A DNA stretch of 64,000 bases. It comes from Candidatus Peregrinibacteria bacterium GW2011_GWC2_39_14. GTDB taxonomy: Bacteria; Patescibacteriota; Gracilibacteria; UBA1369; UBA12463. Made by a program: the position numbers and the translations under genes. Where the stretch lies: contig LBWJ01000008.1 in assembly GCA_000993595.1 (NCBI GenBank), positions 1-64,000 of the forward strand, read 5' to 3'. The notes beneath the pieces are model-generated. The model ran no database searches. It saw only the letters and a list, made by a program, of their open reading frames with translations, and was not told where the DNA came from. Each line of letters starts with the position of its first letter. Within the stretch, counting starts at the first letter, position 1. Positions 7,978 through 16,159 of the stretch are shown here, piece after piece.

Positions 7978-8004
7978 TTATTAAACAACAATAAAAACAA
8001 AAAC

Positions 8005-9873
8005 ATGAGTAATTTTACAAAACGTAAGCTCGCTTTTACCTTTGTGCTTTGTTCGATAATGGTTTCGATAGCGGTCGTTAGCTTTGTATATTCAAAAATT
8101 AATGTAGCTGAAGCTGCTGCGGCAAATCCATGCGTGCCCTTAAAGGGGAAAACGACAGCCGTATTGACTGCGGGAATCGCAAATGCGGGAATTATCGATT
8201 TTAATAATTCAATGGATATTAAAGACGTTACAGTCGGAAGCAAAACATATAAAACAGGTGTTGTTATTGGGGCGGGGCAAGGAGTTTGTGTGGAAAAAGA
8301 GGTTGCTGCGGATGGGTCTTTTACGCCAAATTTTATTTTAAAAGGTTGGGAATGGGACGATAACCTTGGAATGATAAGTTTTTATTGTAATGATACAAAT
8401 CCTGCGCCGGGCGTAAAGGGGAATAACATGGGATGGGATTGTGATTATGAATATAAGGCGGTAATAAGGCCAAGCGGTGGATTTTTATCATCATCAAGAA
8501 TATATAGCTCTCAAGTTGGAGTTATCGATATAGGAGGTGAAACACCTGTTGCTGGAATTGCTGTATGGGGCCCACTTCAAAGAGATAAGGATACAGGCAA
8601 CATACCAAACGATTGGAAGAAAAAAGCGGGATGGTCAAGCGCAGTTGGTTGGTTTGATTTTAATGGAGTAAATATTCCGGTCAACGGTGCAATCGCTCAT
8701 GATATTGATGGCGATGGTTATTGCGCGATTGGAGACGGATCTTGCCCCGGCGATAAATTGCTGGGCGATTGTAATGATAATGATGCGTCGATGAACCCGG
8801 GCGCAGCCGATGTTATTATTGGCGGAGTTTGCGTTGATAAAAACTGTGATGGAAGATGTGACTTAGATGGAGGAGGAACTTGTGCCGGGGAAGGCGAGCT
8901 TTGTACGGTTGGAACGCCTTTGAGTGTTTGCGAAAGACATGGTGTAAACGTGTGCGTCGGTGGAGTTGCAACATGTAATGTCACAGAAGGCGCGCAAACA
9001 TATACAAAAGATCTTTGTAGTAACGGTAAAGATGATGATTGTGATGGCGATATTGATGAAGGCCCAGAGCCGCCATCTGCAGTTGCAAAATGTTGTTATC
9101 AAGGCGCTCCGGGTTGCTTGGCATATCCGGAATTTGCATGTACTTCAGACGAAAAGAACAGCATTGTTATTGGTGGCAACACGCAGGGCGAAGCTGTTAT
9201 TTCAGGAGAGGAATCGCAAAATAGAGAATTGATTATTAAAAATATTGAAAAGTTGAGAAATTATCGCGGAGATAATTCGAGCGTAGCGAATGATCTTAGG
9301 AATTCAGGTACGTCTGCGGTTTTGGTTGAAACCGATGTTGTATTGGACGATGATTATGAATTTGGAAGTTGGGATAAAAGTAAGACAATAGTTGCAGTCG
9401 GTGGTGATATTTATATTGGAAGCGATTTTTCAAGCGATAGTAATATTCAACTTGGAATAATTGCAATTAAAGAAAATACACGAGGTGGAAATGTTTATAT
9501 TGGGAATGAAGTCAAAAATCTACAAATTCAGATTTTTGCAGATGGAGGGGTGTATAGCTATGATCAAAGTTCAATGTCAAAATCCTCATCTCTTAATGAT
9601 GGGCTTTGGAGACAGCTTATGATTGAAGGTTCGATTAGTTCTAATGATAATACATTTGGAGAAACGGATAGTTATCAAGATGGAAACGTGTGGTGCTTGA
9701 GAGCGGTGAAGCAAGATACTGGCACAGGAGATCCAATACCAATTGAAGATGAAGATAGATTGGCCGGTGGTTTGGATGGAGCAGCTTCAATGTCGATTAC
9801 ATACAAGCCATCCTCAAAAGATCTGCCAATATTTAACGGAACAATGGGTTCGGGAATCAGCCAAGGGAATTAG
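8005..9873 (+). CDS. Secreted protein with MopE-like metal-binding segment
   Basis: About 622 aa from the ATG at 8005, chosen because the promoter lies at 7949-7977 and the protein then opens with a normal signal peptide (MSNFTKRK, hydrophobic core, VAEAA). The middle contains DIDGDGYCAIGDG...DCNDND...NPGA and later CSNGKDDDCDGDIDEG, which match the Asp-rich motifs of the MopE-like putative metal-binding family (calcium is the likely ligand). Fourteen or more cysteines around this region suggest disulfides. The C-terminal third is beta-rich with repeated YIG segments and no recognised anchor. It precedes the pseudopilin operon and could be a pilus-exported or cell-surface protein, which is only a context inference. 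Confidence 0.8.
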   Translation: MSNFTKRKLAFTFVLCSIMVSIAVVSFVYSKINVAEAAAANPCVPLKGKTTAVLTAGIANAGIIDFNNSMDIKDVTVGSKTYKTGVVIGAGQGVCVEKEVAADGSFTPNFILKGWEWDDNLGMISFYCNDTNPAPGVKGNNMGWDCDYEYKAVIRPSGGFLSSSRIYSSQVGVIDIGGETPVAGIAVWGPLQRDKDTGNIPNDWKKKAGWSSAVGWFDFNGVNIPVNGAIAHDIDGDGYCAIGDGSCPGDKLLGDCNDNDASMNPGAADVIIGGVCVDKNCDGRCDLDGGGTCAGEGELCTVGTPLSVCERHGVNVCVGGVATCNVTEGAQTYTKDLCSNGKDDDCDGDIDEGPEPPSAVAKCCYQGAPGCLAYPEFACTSDEKNSIVIGGNTQGEAVISGEESQNRELIIKNIEKLRNYRGDNSSVANDLRNSGTSAVLVETDVVLDDDYEFGSWDKSKTIVAVGGDIYIGSDFSSDSNIQLGIIAIKENTRGGNVYIGNEVKNLQIQIFADGGVYSYDQSSMSKSSSLNDGLWRQLMIEGSISSNDNTFGETDSYQDGNVWCLRAVKQDTGTGDPIPIEDEDRLAGGLDGAASMSITYKPSSKDLPIFNGTMGSGISQGN

Positions 9874-9880
9874 AGGAAAT

Positions 9881-9945
9881 TATCAATAATCAAGTCTCAA
9901 TAATCAAATAGTTTTCAATTTTCAAATTTTCAATTTTCAGAATAG
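9881..9945. repeat. A/T-rich word repeat (CAATTTTCAAATTTT type)
   Basis: Intergenic run of ATAATCAA, CAATTTTC and similar words. It is the reverse orientation of the TTGAAAATTG/TTGTAAATTG words at 31685, 38900 and 42329. Confidence 0.5.
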
Positions 9946-9961
9946 GTGCTAAAATATTTTC

Positions 9962-10630
9962 ATGCAGAAGACTGCGCCCCTCAAAAGCTTTAAAAGACAC
10001 GGATTTACGTTGATCGAAATCCTGATAGTTATTGTATTGATCGGCATTTTGGCGGTCAGCGGCGTTAATGGAATTTCCGGAATGCAAAGAGTTGCGAAGC
10101 TGAACGAAGCGTATGCAAAGATTGGCAGTATGATTGAGCAGGCGCGTGGTTTTGCGGTGAATGGCAAGCAGGTCACTGATTATACGGACGCAAATCACGA
10201 TGGTAGTACAGTAGATAAAACAACAGCGAATGCATATGGGGTTTATTTGCAAACAGCGGAATATGATGGAAAGCTTAGGGTAATTCTTTTTGCGGATTAT
10301 GATAACGATAAAGGTAAATACGACAGTGCTGTGACTAAATGGGATAATTCAAATTTGCCTCCAGCAGGTGATAATTCAGCGGATTATGTTCTAGAGGCTT
10401 ATGATGTTCCGGACAATTATGATTTAAAGTTAGACGGTTTTGATAATGTTACGTTTTTGTACTATCCGCCGCTTGGTCGATTTAATTTACAGATGAATAA
10501 AACGCCTGCTCCGCCTGCGCCTGCGGACTTTGCTCTTGTTTCAGTTTGTTACAAGGCTTGCGACGGAACTAATACTCAAAAACAAATCAAAATATATCGC
10601 AACTCATCCGGTTTGCCGGAAAAATCATGA
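9962..10630 (+). CDS. Pseudopilin, GspH/FimT-like
   Basis: A type IV prepilin: short basic leader, peptidase site G14|F15 in HGFTLIE, Glu at mature position 5 and a 20-residue hydrophobic helix. The 222-aa length and first position fit GspH/FimT. It would be processed by prepilin peptidase and form part of a pilus or type II secretion tip. A weak promoter (TTTTCA-N17-TAAAAT, preceded by TGC) sits at 9927-9955. It overlaps the next gene by 4 nt. Confidence 0.85.
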   Translation: MQKTAPLKSFKRHGFTLIEILIVIVLIGILAVSGVNGISGMQRVAKLNEAYAKIGSMIEQARGFAVNGKQVTDYTDANHDGSTVDKTTANAYGVYLQTAEYDGKLRVILFADYDNDKGKYDSAVTKWDNSNLPPAGDNSADYVLEAYDVPDNYDLKLDGFDNVTFLYYPPLGRFNLQMNKTPAPPAPADFALVSVCYKACDGTNTQKQIKIYRNSSGLPEKS

Positions 10631-11319
10631 TAAATAAAAACGAAAAATTTGGCGGATTAAAAAAGAGGCGCGGCACAACGCTAATTGAAGTTATAGTTTC
10701 GCTTTTTGTAATCGAAACCGTTATCGTCGGTTCGATTTTTATTGTTTCTGTTGCATTCAAAACCGTGATGACAATTCGAGATACTTTGATTGCGCAAAAT
10801 CTATCACGCGAGGGGGTGGAAGTTGTGCGAAAAGTTATTAATTCAAATTTGATTCGATATAGCGATGCGGCATGTTGGAATTTTGAGCCAACGGCGACAA
10901 ATCCGCTAATGAATTGCAGAACGCAGGATTACCATTTGGGTGGTGGTACTCATCAAAATTATATTTTGAATTTTAGTGAGCCCGCTGCAGGCGCACCAAA
11001 AGATTTTAAAATTGATTTGGTGCAATCCGGAGTATGCGCGTTGGATTTAAAAACACCGGCAACGTGTGATAGAAATGCCGATTATCAATTAAAACTCGGC
11101 GAAGTTAATAACGGAAAATTTTATACATCAGATCCTGCGTACACTGCGACTACAAAATTTCACAGAATGATAAAGATTACGCCAACGTATGATCTGGCCG
11201 GACCAGATCTAAACAAAGCAATAAAAATAAAAGTGGATTCGATTGTTCAATGGGGCTTGGGCGATAGCGCAAAAGAAATAAGTATGTCCGAAACTTTTTA
11301 TAATAACTATCAGAGATGA
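10627..11319 (+). CDS. Pseudopilin, GspI-like
   Basis: A 230-aa prepilin with the site RRG|TTLIEVIV (Gly16), Glu at +5 and a hydrophobic N-terminal helix; the Phe usual at +1 is replaced by Thr. It has paired cysteines in the globular part (about residues 78 and 98, and 137 and 148). Its start overlaps the previous stop as ATGA and its stop overlaps the next start, so the four pilin genes are one coupled operon. Second position and helix sequence fit GspI/PilV. It would be a minor pilin that primes assembly. Confidence 0.8.
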   Translation: MINKNEKFGGLKKRRGTTLIEVIVSLFVIETVIVGSIFIVSVAFKTVMTIRDTLIAQNLSREGVEVVRKVINSNLIRYSDAACWNFEPTATNPLMNCRTQDYHLGGGTHQNYILNFSEPAAGAPKDFKIDLVQSGVCALDLKTPATCDRNADYQLKLGEVNNGKFYTSDPAYTATTKFHRMIKITPTYDLAGPDLNKAIKIKVDSIVQWGLGDSAKEISMSETFYNNYQR

Positions 11320-12179
11320 TGACTAATAAGCCAAAATTAGGCGCACAAAGAAAAGGGTTCACGCTCATCGAAATGATAATCGCGATTGGACTTGTTGGAA
11401 TCGTGAGCGGTCTGACGGCGCAAGCTTTGGCGGATATTATGCGCACAAATAAATATATTTCCATGAATCAGGCGGTGACAGAAGACGCGCAATTGGTTAT
11501 GAATTTGCTGGCAACAGAAGTGCAAAATAACGCAGTGGATTATGAGGGGTATTATGAAGGAAATTTGCATGGTTCGATTGGTCTGACATATGGTGAATAT
11601 GCGGACATGTTTGAACGTGGAGTTATTAGTGGCACGACAGCGCTTGGAGATGGAGCTACTGCAGCATATTATGAAAATAAATTGGCATTGATTAGTCCGG
11701 ATGGATTCACGAAAAAAGTATATGGGGCAGAGTTGAATACGGGAGAAAGTTCGGGCTGTGATACGGTTACGGGTTGTGAATATGTTTTATCAAATGTGCA
11801 GGTTGTCGGGTGTGATAATGAACCAAGAGATGGCATTCCGGACAGATTTAAGAGGGAAAACGAAGCGTGTGATAGCATGAATGTTTTAACTTATTCCGGT
11901 GGAGATTGGAGCGACCCTTCATATCCGCATGGTGGTGATTTTTATCCGGTAAGCTCATCGCGCACAAACATCACGGATCTTCGCTTTTATATAACGCCAT
12001 GGAATGATCCGTATAAAGCTTATGCAATGGAGGAATATGTTTATCAGCCAAGCGTAACAATCGTGATGACAATCAAGCCATCAAAAATATATTTTGGAAG
12101 TGCGGCGGATAATTTTTCCGGAGTGACGATCCAAACAACCGCGACTCCAAGACTTATGAATGAGGTAAAAAGTAATTAA
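11316..12179 (+). CDS. Pseudopilin, GspJ-like
   Basis: A 287-aa prepilin with KG|FTLIEMII (Gly14, Glu at +5) and a long beta-rich C-terminal domain. Third position and size fit GspJ/PilW. It overlaps the GspI-like gene by 4 nt and is followed after one base by the PilX-like gene. In known systems the GspI-J-K minor pilins form the tip complex. Confidence 0.8.
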   Translation: MMTNKPKLGAQRKGFTLIEMIIAIGLVGIVSGLTAQALADIMRTNKYISMNQAVTEDAQLVMNLLATEVQNNAVDYEGYYEGNLHGSIGLTYGEYADMFERGVISGTTALGDGATAAYYENKLALISPDGFTKKVYGAELNTGESSGCDTVTGCEYVLSNVQVVGCDNEPRDGIPDRFKRENEACDSMNVLTYSGGDWSDPSYPHGGDFYPVSSSRTNITDLRFYITPWNDPYKAYAMEEYVYQPSVTIVMTIKPSKIYFGSAADNFSGVTIQTTATPRLMNEVKSN

Positions 12180-12180
12180 T

Positions 12181-13533
12181 ATGATTAGAAAAAATAAAAA
12201 TAGACGTTCGCACATCGCACAGCCTCGCAAAGGAATCGCGGTTATCGTCGCACTTATTTTTATGATGGCAATGCTGACAATTTCCACGACCGTCGCAAAC
12301 ACTGCGACAAACATGGCAACAAGCACAGGCGGTTCATATAAATCCACTCAAGCTTTTTATAACGCGGAAACTGCGATGGAGACTGCACTTTATAATTATA
12401 AGCATCCAAATGCGGGAGTTTTATCTGGTGCACCGAGCGCAGATCAAGAAGGGGCAGGCGAAATGCAATGGAAGGTGCTTGGAGTTGGGAGTGATGAAGG
12501 ACTGACGAATGAGATTACGGATAGTGAAAGTAAGGTTTGGAGCTCTTATCCATTCCCGGGTTCGGGTACAGCGGGAAAAGATTGCGATGCGTATGATGCA
12601 CCAATCGATATGAAGAGTTTTACGGCATCGTTAATGAAATATATCTCTACGACGGAAAGCACAGCCATGGTGGCAGACATGGAAAAAACTATAAGTAATG
12701 GCGGTATGGGTGAACCGCAAGATCATCCATGCAACTGGAATAAATTGAAAGACACGGATTCAGCGATTGAAATTCCTTTATATGGGGTTGATGGAGAAGG
12801 GAATAAGCAGCAAATTGAGTTTAGCGCTTTTCAAGTAAGGGTTCGCACAGCATGTGACGCAAAAGCGATAAAGAGTTCGAATGGTGGAGATAGTCCGGGC
12901 GGCGGAGCAAATGGAGACCAAGGCAATGGCCCAACCGGGGACGAGTTGATATACGAAGGGGCGGGCATGTGTGAAGCAGAGAAGAGGTATGGGATGTATG
13001 TGAAAGACGGCGAGGCGAATACGATCGTTAACTGGGGGCTTTATACAGAGGATGACGGAAGTTATATGGTGCCGATAAAGGATATAACTGATAAAAATGC
13101 AACAAATAGTTCAAATATCACAGCTTGGAATATCAAGAACAAACAAGAGATTGGGTTTGCGGTGTTGGATGCTGAGGATGCGTTAAACCCTGCTATGGGT
13201 ATGATAAATATAAAAACGCCAGAGACTAAAGGAAAGAAGAGAATTTCTGAAGCTTTGAAAAAAATCACAAACCCTTATCTCCGCCTCACCCTCGAATTTC
13301 CATTTGCAGGCAAGCATTACTTCGCGGGAGGTATTGATGGCAGTACAAGTATCCCAAATCTTGAATATCAGATTTTGTATAAAACAAACGGCGATCCTGC
13401 CGCGGGAACAAGCCAAATATCGGGCGTTCCCGTTATTATCGGCGAAGGCTATTCAGGAGGCTTCAGACACATGATTCGAGCCAACATTTATGAGACTCCA
13501 ACCGGCTTTGACTACATTTACCAAAAGCCTTGA
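12181..13533 (+). CDS. PilX/GspK-like pilus tip protein
   Basis: A 450-aa protein with a basic N-terminus, RKG|IAVIVALIFMM and a hydrophobic helix to about residue 45, then a large globular domain. Glu at mature +5 is absent, as is usual for GspK/PilX. It lies last in the H-I-J-K order, consistent with that role. Residues about 235-255 are Gly/Asn-rich (a flexible insert). A substrate or adhesive role for the tip is possible but not shown by the sequence. Confidence 0.75.
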   Translation: MIRKNKNRRSHIAQPRKGIAVIVALIFMMAMLTISTTVANTATNMATSTGGSYKSTQAFYNAETAMETALYNYKHPNAGVLSGAPSADQEGAGEMQWKVLGVGSDEGLTNEITDSESKVWSSYPFPGSGTAGKDCDAYDAPIDMKSFTASLMKYISTTESTAMVADMEKTISNGGMGEPQDHPCNWNKLKDTDSAIEIPLYGVDGEGNKQQIEFSAFQVRVRTACDAKAIKSSNGGDSPGGGANGDQGNGPTGDELIYEGAGMCEAEKRYGMYVKDGEANTIVNWGLYTEDDGSYMVPIKDITDKNATNSSNITAWNIKNKQEIGFAVLDAEDALNPAMGMINIKTPETKGKKRISEALKKITNPYLRLTLEFPFAGKHYFAGGIDGSTSIPNLEYQILYKTNGDPAAGTSQISGVPVIIGEGYSGGFRHMIRANIYETPTGFDYIYQKP

Positions 13534-13559
13534 CAAACAAGGTTAATATATAGTATTAT
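13530..13559 (+). promoter_or_regulatory. Promoter of the 13583 surface-protein gene
   Basis: TTGACA at 13530-13535 overlaps the end of the pilX-like gene; 18-nt spacer, TATTAT at 13554-13559. ACCTCCTTTAA follows at 13561-13571. Confidence 0.75.
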
Positions 13560-13582
13560 AACCTCCTTTAATAAAATTAAAA

Positions 13583-15871
13583 ATGATTAATTTGCCAAGC
13601 TCAAGAAATAATAGATCTAGTTTAGCCGATGAGGCTAAAGAGTATTTAAAAGTTGGTGGTGCGCCAGCTGAAGAATTTGATAGAGTAAATTCATCAGGAC
13701 CAAAAAGGGCAATTGGAGTTCTTTTAACTCTTTTCACAGCAGGTGCGATATCGCGCGAGGTTTTATCAAAAGAATTAGATAGAATTGTAACAGCCGATGA
13801 AAGCGGAAATTTAAGAGCGATAACGGTTACAGACGGAGTTGTATCAGCTGGAGTTGCTGTGCCTGCGGGCGGACAATACGGAGCGGATGAAGTTGCTTTT
13901 ACAAGTAATAGATTAGGGGCAACATTAGGCGGCGAACAAGGGGCTATATCATTTCGTGACCCTAAAGGTTTAAGTGGAATTGGAACAACAGATGCAATAT
14001 CTTATCCAAATTATCTCGCTTCATCAGAGTCTCAAGATGTGTTCGCTGTAGCCAATCAGCCTGCGAATGAGGGGCAGATTATCGTCACATTCAAAGATGG
14101 ATCAAGTCAGACCTTAACCCCAAATCCGAAAGCGGAAACTGGGTTGCAACCGACTGTTCAGTCTTTGAGCTTCGCTTCGAATGGAGATCTATACGCAGGG
14201 ACACAAGCAGATAATCAAAATCAGTTTCAACGTTTTTCTTTAAATGGCACAAACCAATATGCAGAGTCTGGGAAGATCCCGTTGCCATCTGATCGCGCTG
14301 ATAGTATAACGGTCCATAATGGAAAAGTTATCGTTGTTACATACTCTGAAGTAAGAATATATGATGAAAATAATCTTCAAGCAGAGCCACAAACAGTTGA
14401 TATGAGTGACAGTGCGCAATCTATATTAGGAATTAGACCTGGTACTAGTGAATTCTGGTTCATGACTGGAGCAGGTGATAATATTTCTTCCATCGACATC
14501 AGTAACCCATCCGCCGGCGTCAAAATCGCAGTTCCGGAAGAAACGCTTCACGCATTAGTTCCAAATTGCGGAATAATGATTGGTGGCTTTTCAAAGGTCA
14601 ATCCAAACGTTCTCGATCTTTTCCAGCAATCCGTTTCAGCGGGGAAAGTAAAAATGGCTCATCTTATTTTTGATACAAATAATAACGTTACAAGCTCAGT
14701 TATTACAGGAATTAGCTATGATGGAGTTATGTCGGTAGCAAGCGCACCAGACACAGATGGCGATCAAATCAACGATTTCGATGACGACTGCCCAGCCGTT
14801 TCAAATAATGACCAGATCGATACAGACGGCAATGGCATTGGAGACGCTTGTGAAGCTGTTATTGACCAAGACGGTGATGGCGTAATTGATTCTGTCGACA
14901 ACTGTTCAACTGTCCCAAATCCTGCTCAGATCGATACAACCGGCACAGGCGTTGGCGACGCATGCCAAAATTCAGCTGACGTTTCTGCTTCAACTCAAGA
15001 GCTATACGGCACTTCAGCCGAAGTTCAGACAACTCCGGGGCATACGGTTTTCGGTGACGCGGATGTGATAACTCAAGGCAATGAAACAACTGTTTCCATT
15101 CCTCAAGATTCCGACGTTGTTATCACAAACACAGGATCTACTTCTGAAAATATGACAGTCGTTATTCCTGCAGGAACAGATTTCACAATTGAAATGGGCG
15201 AAGGTTCTGCGGATAATGCGGACACAGCGGGTGTTGATTTCCCACAATCAGACGAGCCATATCAAGGACAGACAGGCGACGAAGGCGTTGCGCTTGCAAT
15301 TTCCGGAACATGGATGAGAATTCATACACAAAAAACAATTGTACAAGTTGAAGAAACACAGCCTGAACAAGTTGAAGGTCCAGCTGAAGCCGTTGAAGTC
15401 GTTGAAGCCGTTGATCCTGACGTTGTTGAAGAAGTGGCCGGAGAAGTTGTTGAAGGCGTTGATGCAGCAGAAGGTGTAGATACGACCGAACCAAAACCTG
15501 AACAAAATCCCGAATCTCCAGCAGAAGTTATGGAGGTTGTTGAAGAGGCTGTCGAAGAAGCAGTTCAAGAAGTCGCAGCAGAAACTGCAGGCGATGAAGG
15601 AAACGCAGGCGATGACGTTTCAAGCGGCGACGAAGGATTAGCAGGTGACGAAGCAGAAGGCGACACATTCACAGTTGAACCAGCCGAAAAAGGCGGTGGC
15701 GGTGGTTGTGCGGTCAATACGCGCATCCACGCAGGCGACCTATCGAGCGCGGCTTTGATGCTTGCCATGGCCGGAGTTATTGCGGCAAAAAGATTCGGCG
15801 GACCAACGTATTGGGCGCATATGGCCAGAGTTGCAGTCCGAAGAGTGCTTGATGGCAAATTAAATCGCTAA
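13583..15871 (+). CDS. Surface protein with thrombospondin type 3 repeats and a possible C-terminal sorting signal
   Basis: A 762-aa protein. Residues 43-60 are hydrophobic and could be an internal signal-anchor. Residues about 70-390 look like a beta-propeller or beta-sandwich region. Two calcium-binding thrombospondin type 3 repeats follow (DTDGDQINDFDDDC...GDACE and DQDGDGVIDSVDNC...GDACQ, about 392-460). Next come a beta domain, a long acidic Val/Glu-rich spacer (about 580-700), then GGGGGCAVN, a hydrophobic stretch of about 16 residues and a basic end. This tail resembles Gly-Cys plus membrane-helix sorting tags such as MYXO-CTERM in plan, but I cannot match it to a named signal. Its own promoter is at 13530-13559. 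Confidence 0.8.
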   Translation: MINLPSSRNNRSSLADEAKEYLKVGGAPAEEFDRVNSSGPKRAIGVLLTLFTAGAISREVLSKELDRIVTADESGNLRAITVTDGVVSAGVAVPAGGQYGADEVAFTSNRLGATLGGEQGAISFRDPKGLSGIGTTDAISYPNYLASSESQDVFAVANQPANEGQIIVTFKDGSSQTLTPNPKAETGLQPTVQSLSFASNGDLYAGTQADNQNQFQRFSLNGTNQYAESGKIPLPSDRADSITVHNGKVIVVTYSEVRIYDENNLQAEPQTVDMSDSAQSILGIRPGTSEFWFMTGAGDNISSIDISNPSAGVKIAVPEETLHALVPNCGIMIGGFSKVNPNVLDLFQQSVSAGKVKMAHLIFDTNNNVTSSVITGISYDGVMSVASAPDTDGDQINDFDDDCPAVSNNDQIDTDGNGIGDACEAVIDQDGDGVIDSVDNCSTVPNPAQIDTTGTGVGDACQNSADVSASTQELYGTSAEVQTTPGHTVFGDADVITQGNETTVSIPQDSDVVITNTGSTSENMTVVIPAGTDFTIEMGEGSADNADTAGVDFPQSDEPYQGQTGDEGVALAISGTWMRIHTQKTIVQVEETQPEQVEGPAEAVEVVEAVDPDVVEEVAGEVVEGVDAAEGVDTTEPKPEQNPESPAEVMEVVEEAVEEAVQEVAAETAGDEGNAGDDVSSGDEGLAGDEAEGDTFTVEPAEKGGGGGCAVNTRIHAGDLSSAALMLAMAGVIAAKRFGGPTYWAHMARVAVRRVLDGKLNR

Positions 15872-16045
15872 ATTCTGATATTGCGAATCGATTTAAGCTT
15901 GCCGCGCGGCAAAAATCTATATCGAAACACAGCTATATGTTTGCGCAAATTTTTCTGAGCTTGTCACGTGACGGAATTCTATATCGTACGATAAATTAGA
16001 AATTTCGTAATATTTTTTGTTCCTAGAAATAATGCACTTCCATTC

Positions 16046-16074
16046 TTGCATTTTCCGCATTTGTATGCTATAAT
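16046..16074 (+). promoter_or_regulatory. Promoter of the cyclase gene
   Basis: TTGCAT at 16046-16051, 17-nt spacer, extended -10 TGC-TATAAT at 16066-16074. The remaining upstream DNA (15872-16045) holds no gene I can support; a tight GCCGCGCGGC palindrome lies at 15901-15910. Confidence 0.75.
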
Positions 16075-16106
16075 TTCATGATATTGTAATAAAAAAACGT
16101 GCGATT

Positions 16107-16139
16107 GGGCGCGGCTAAAAGTTACGATAAGAAGCGCCC
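16107..16139 (+). promoter_or_regulatory. Leader hairpin upstream of the cyclase gene
   Basis: GGGCGC (16107-16112) and GCGCCC (16134-16139) are perfect inverted arms around a 21-nt loop in the roughly 80-nt leader. There is no U-tract after it, so it is not a simple terminator. It may be a control element or just an RNA-stabilising stem. Confidence 0.45.
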
Positions 16140-16159
16140 TGTTTCGCGCAATAATTATT

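Noticed and set aside
7897..8004. Upstream TTG start for the 8005 secreted protein
   Set aside because: The promoter (7949-7977) lies downstream of it, and the signal peptide begins at ATG 8005.
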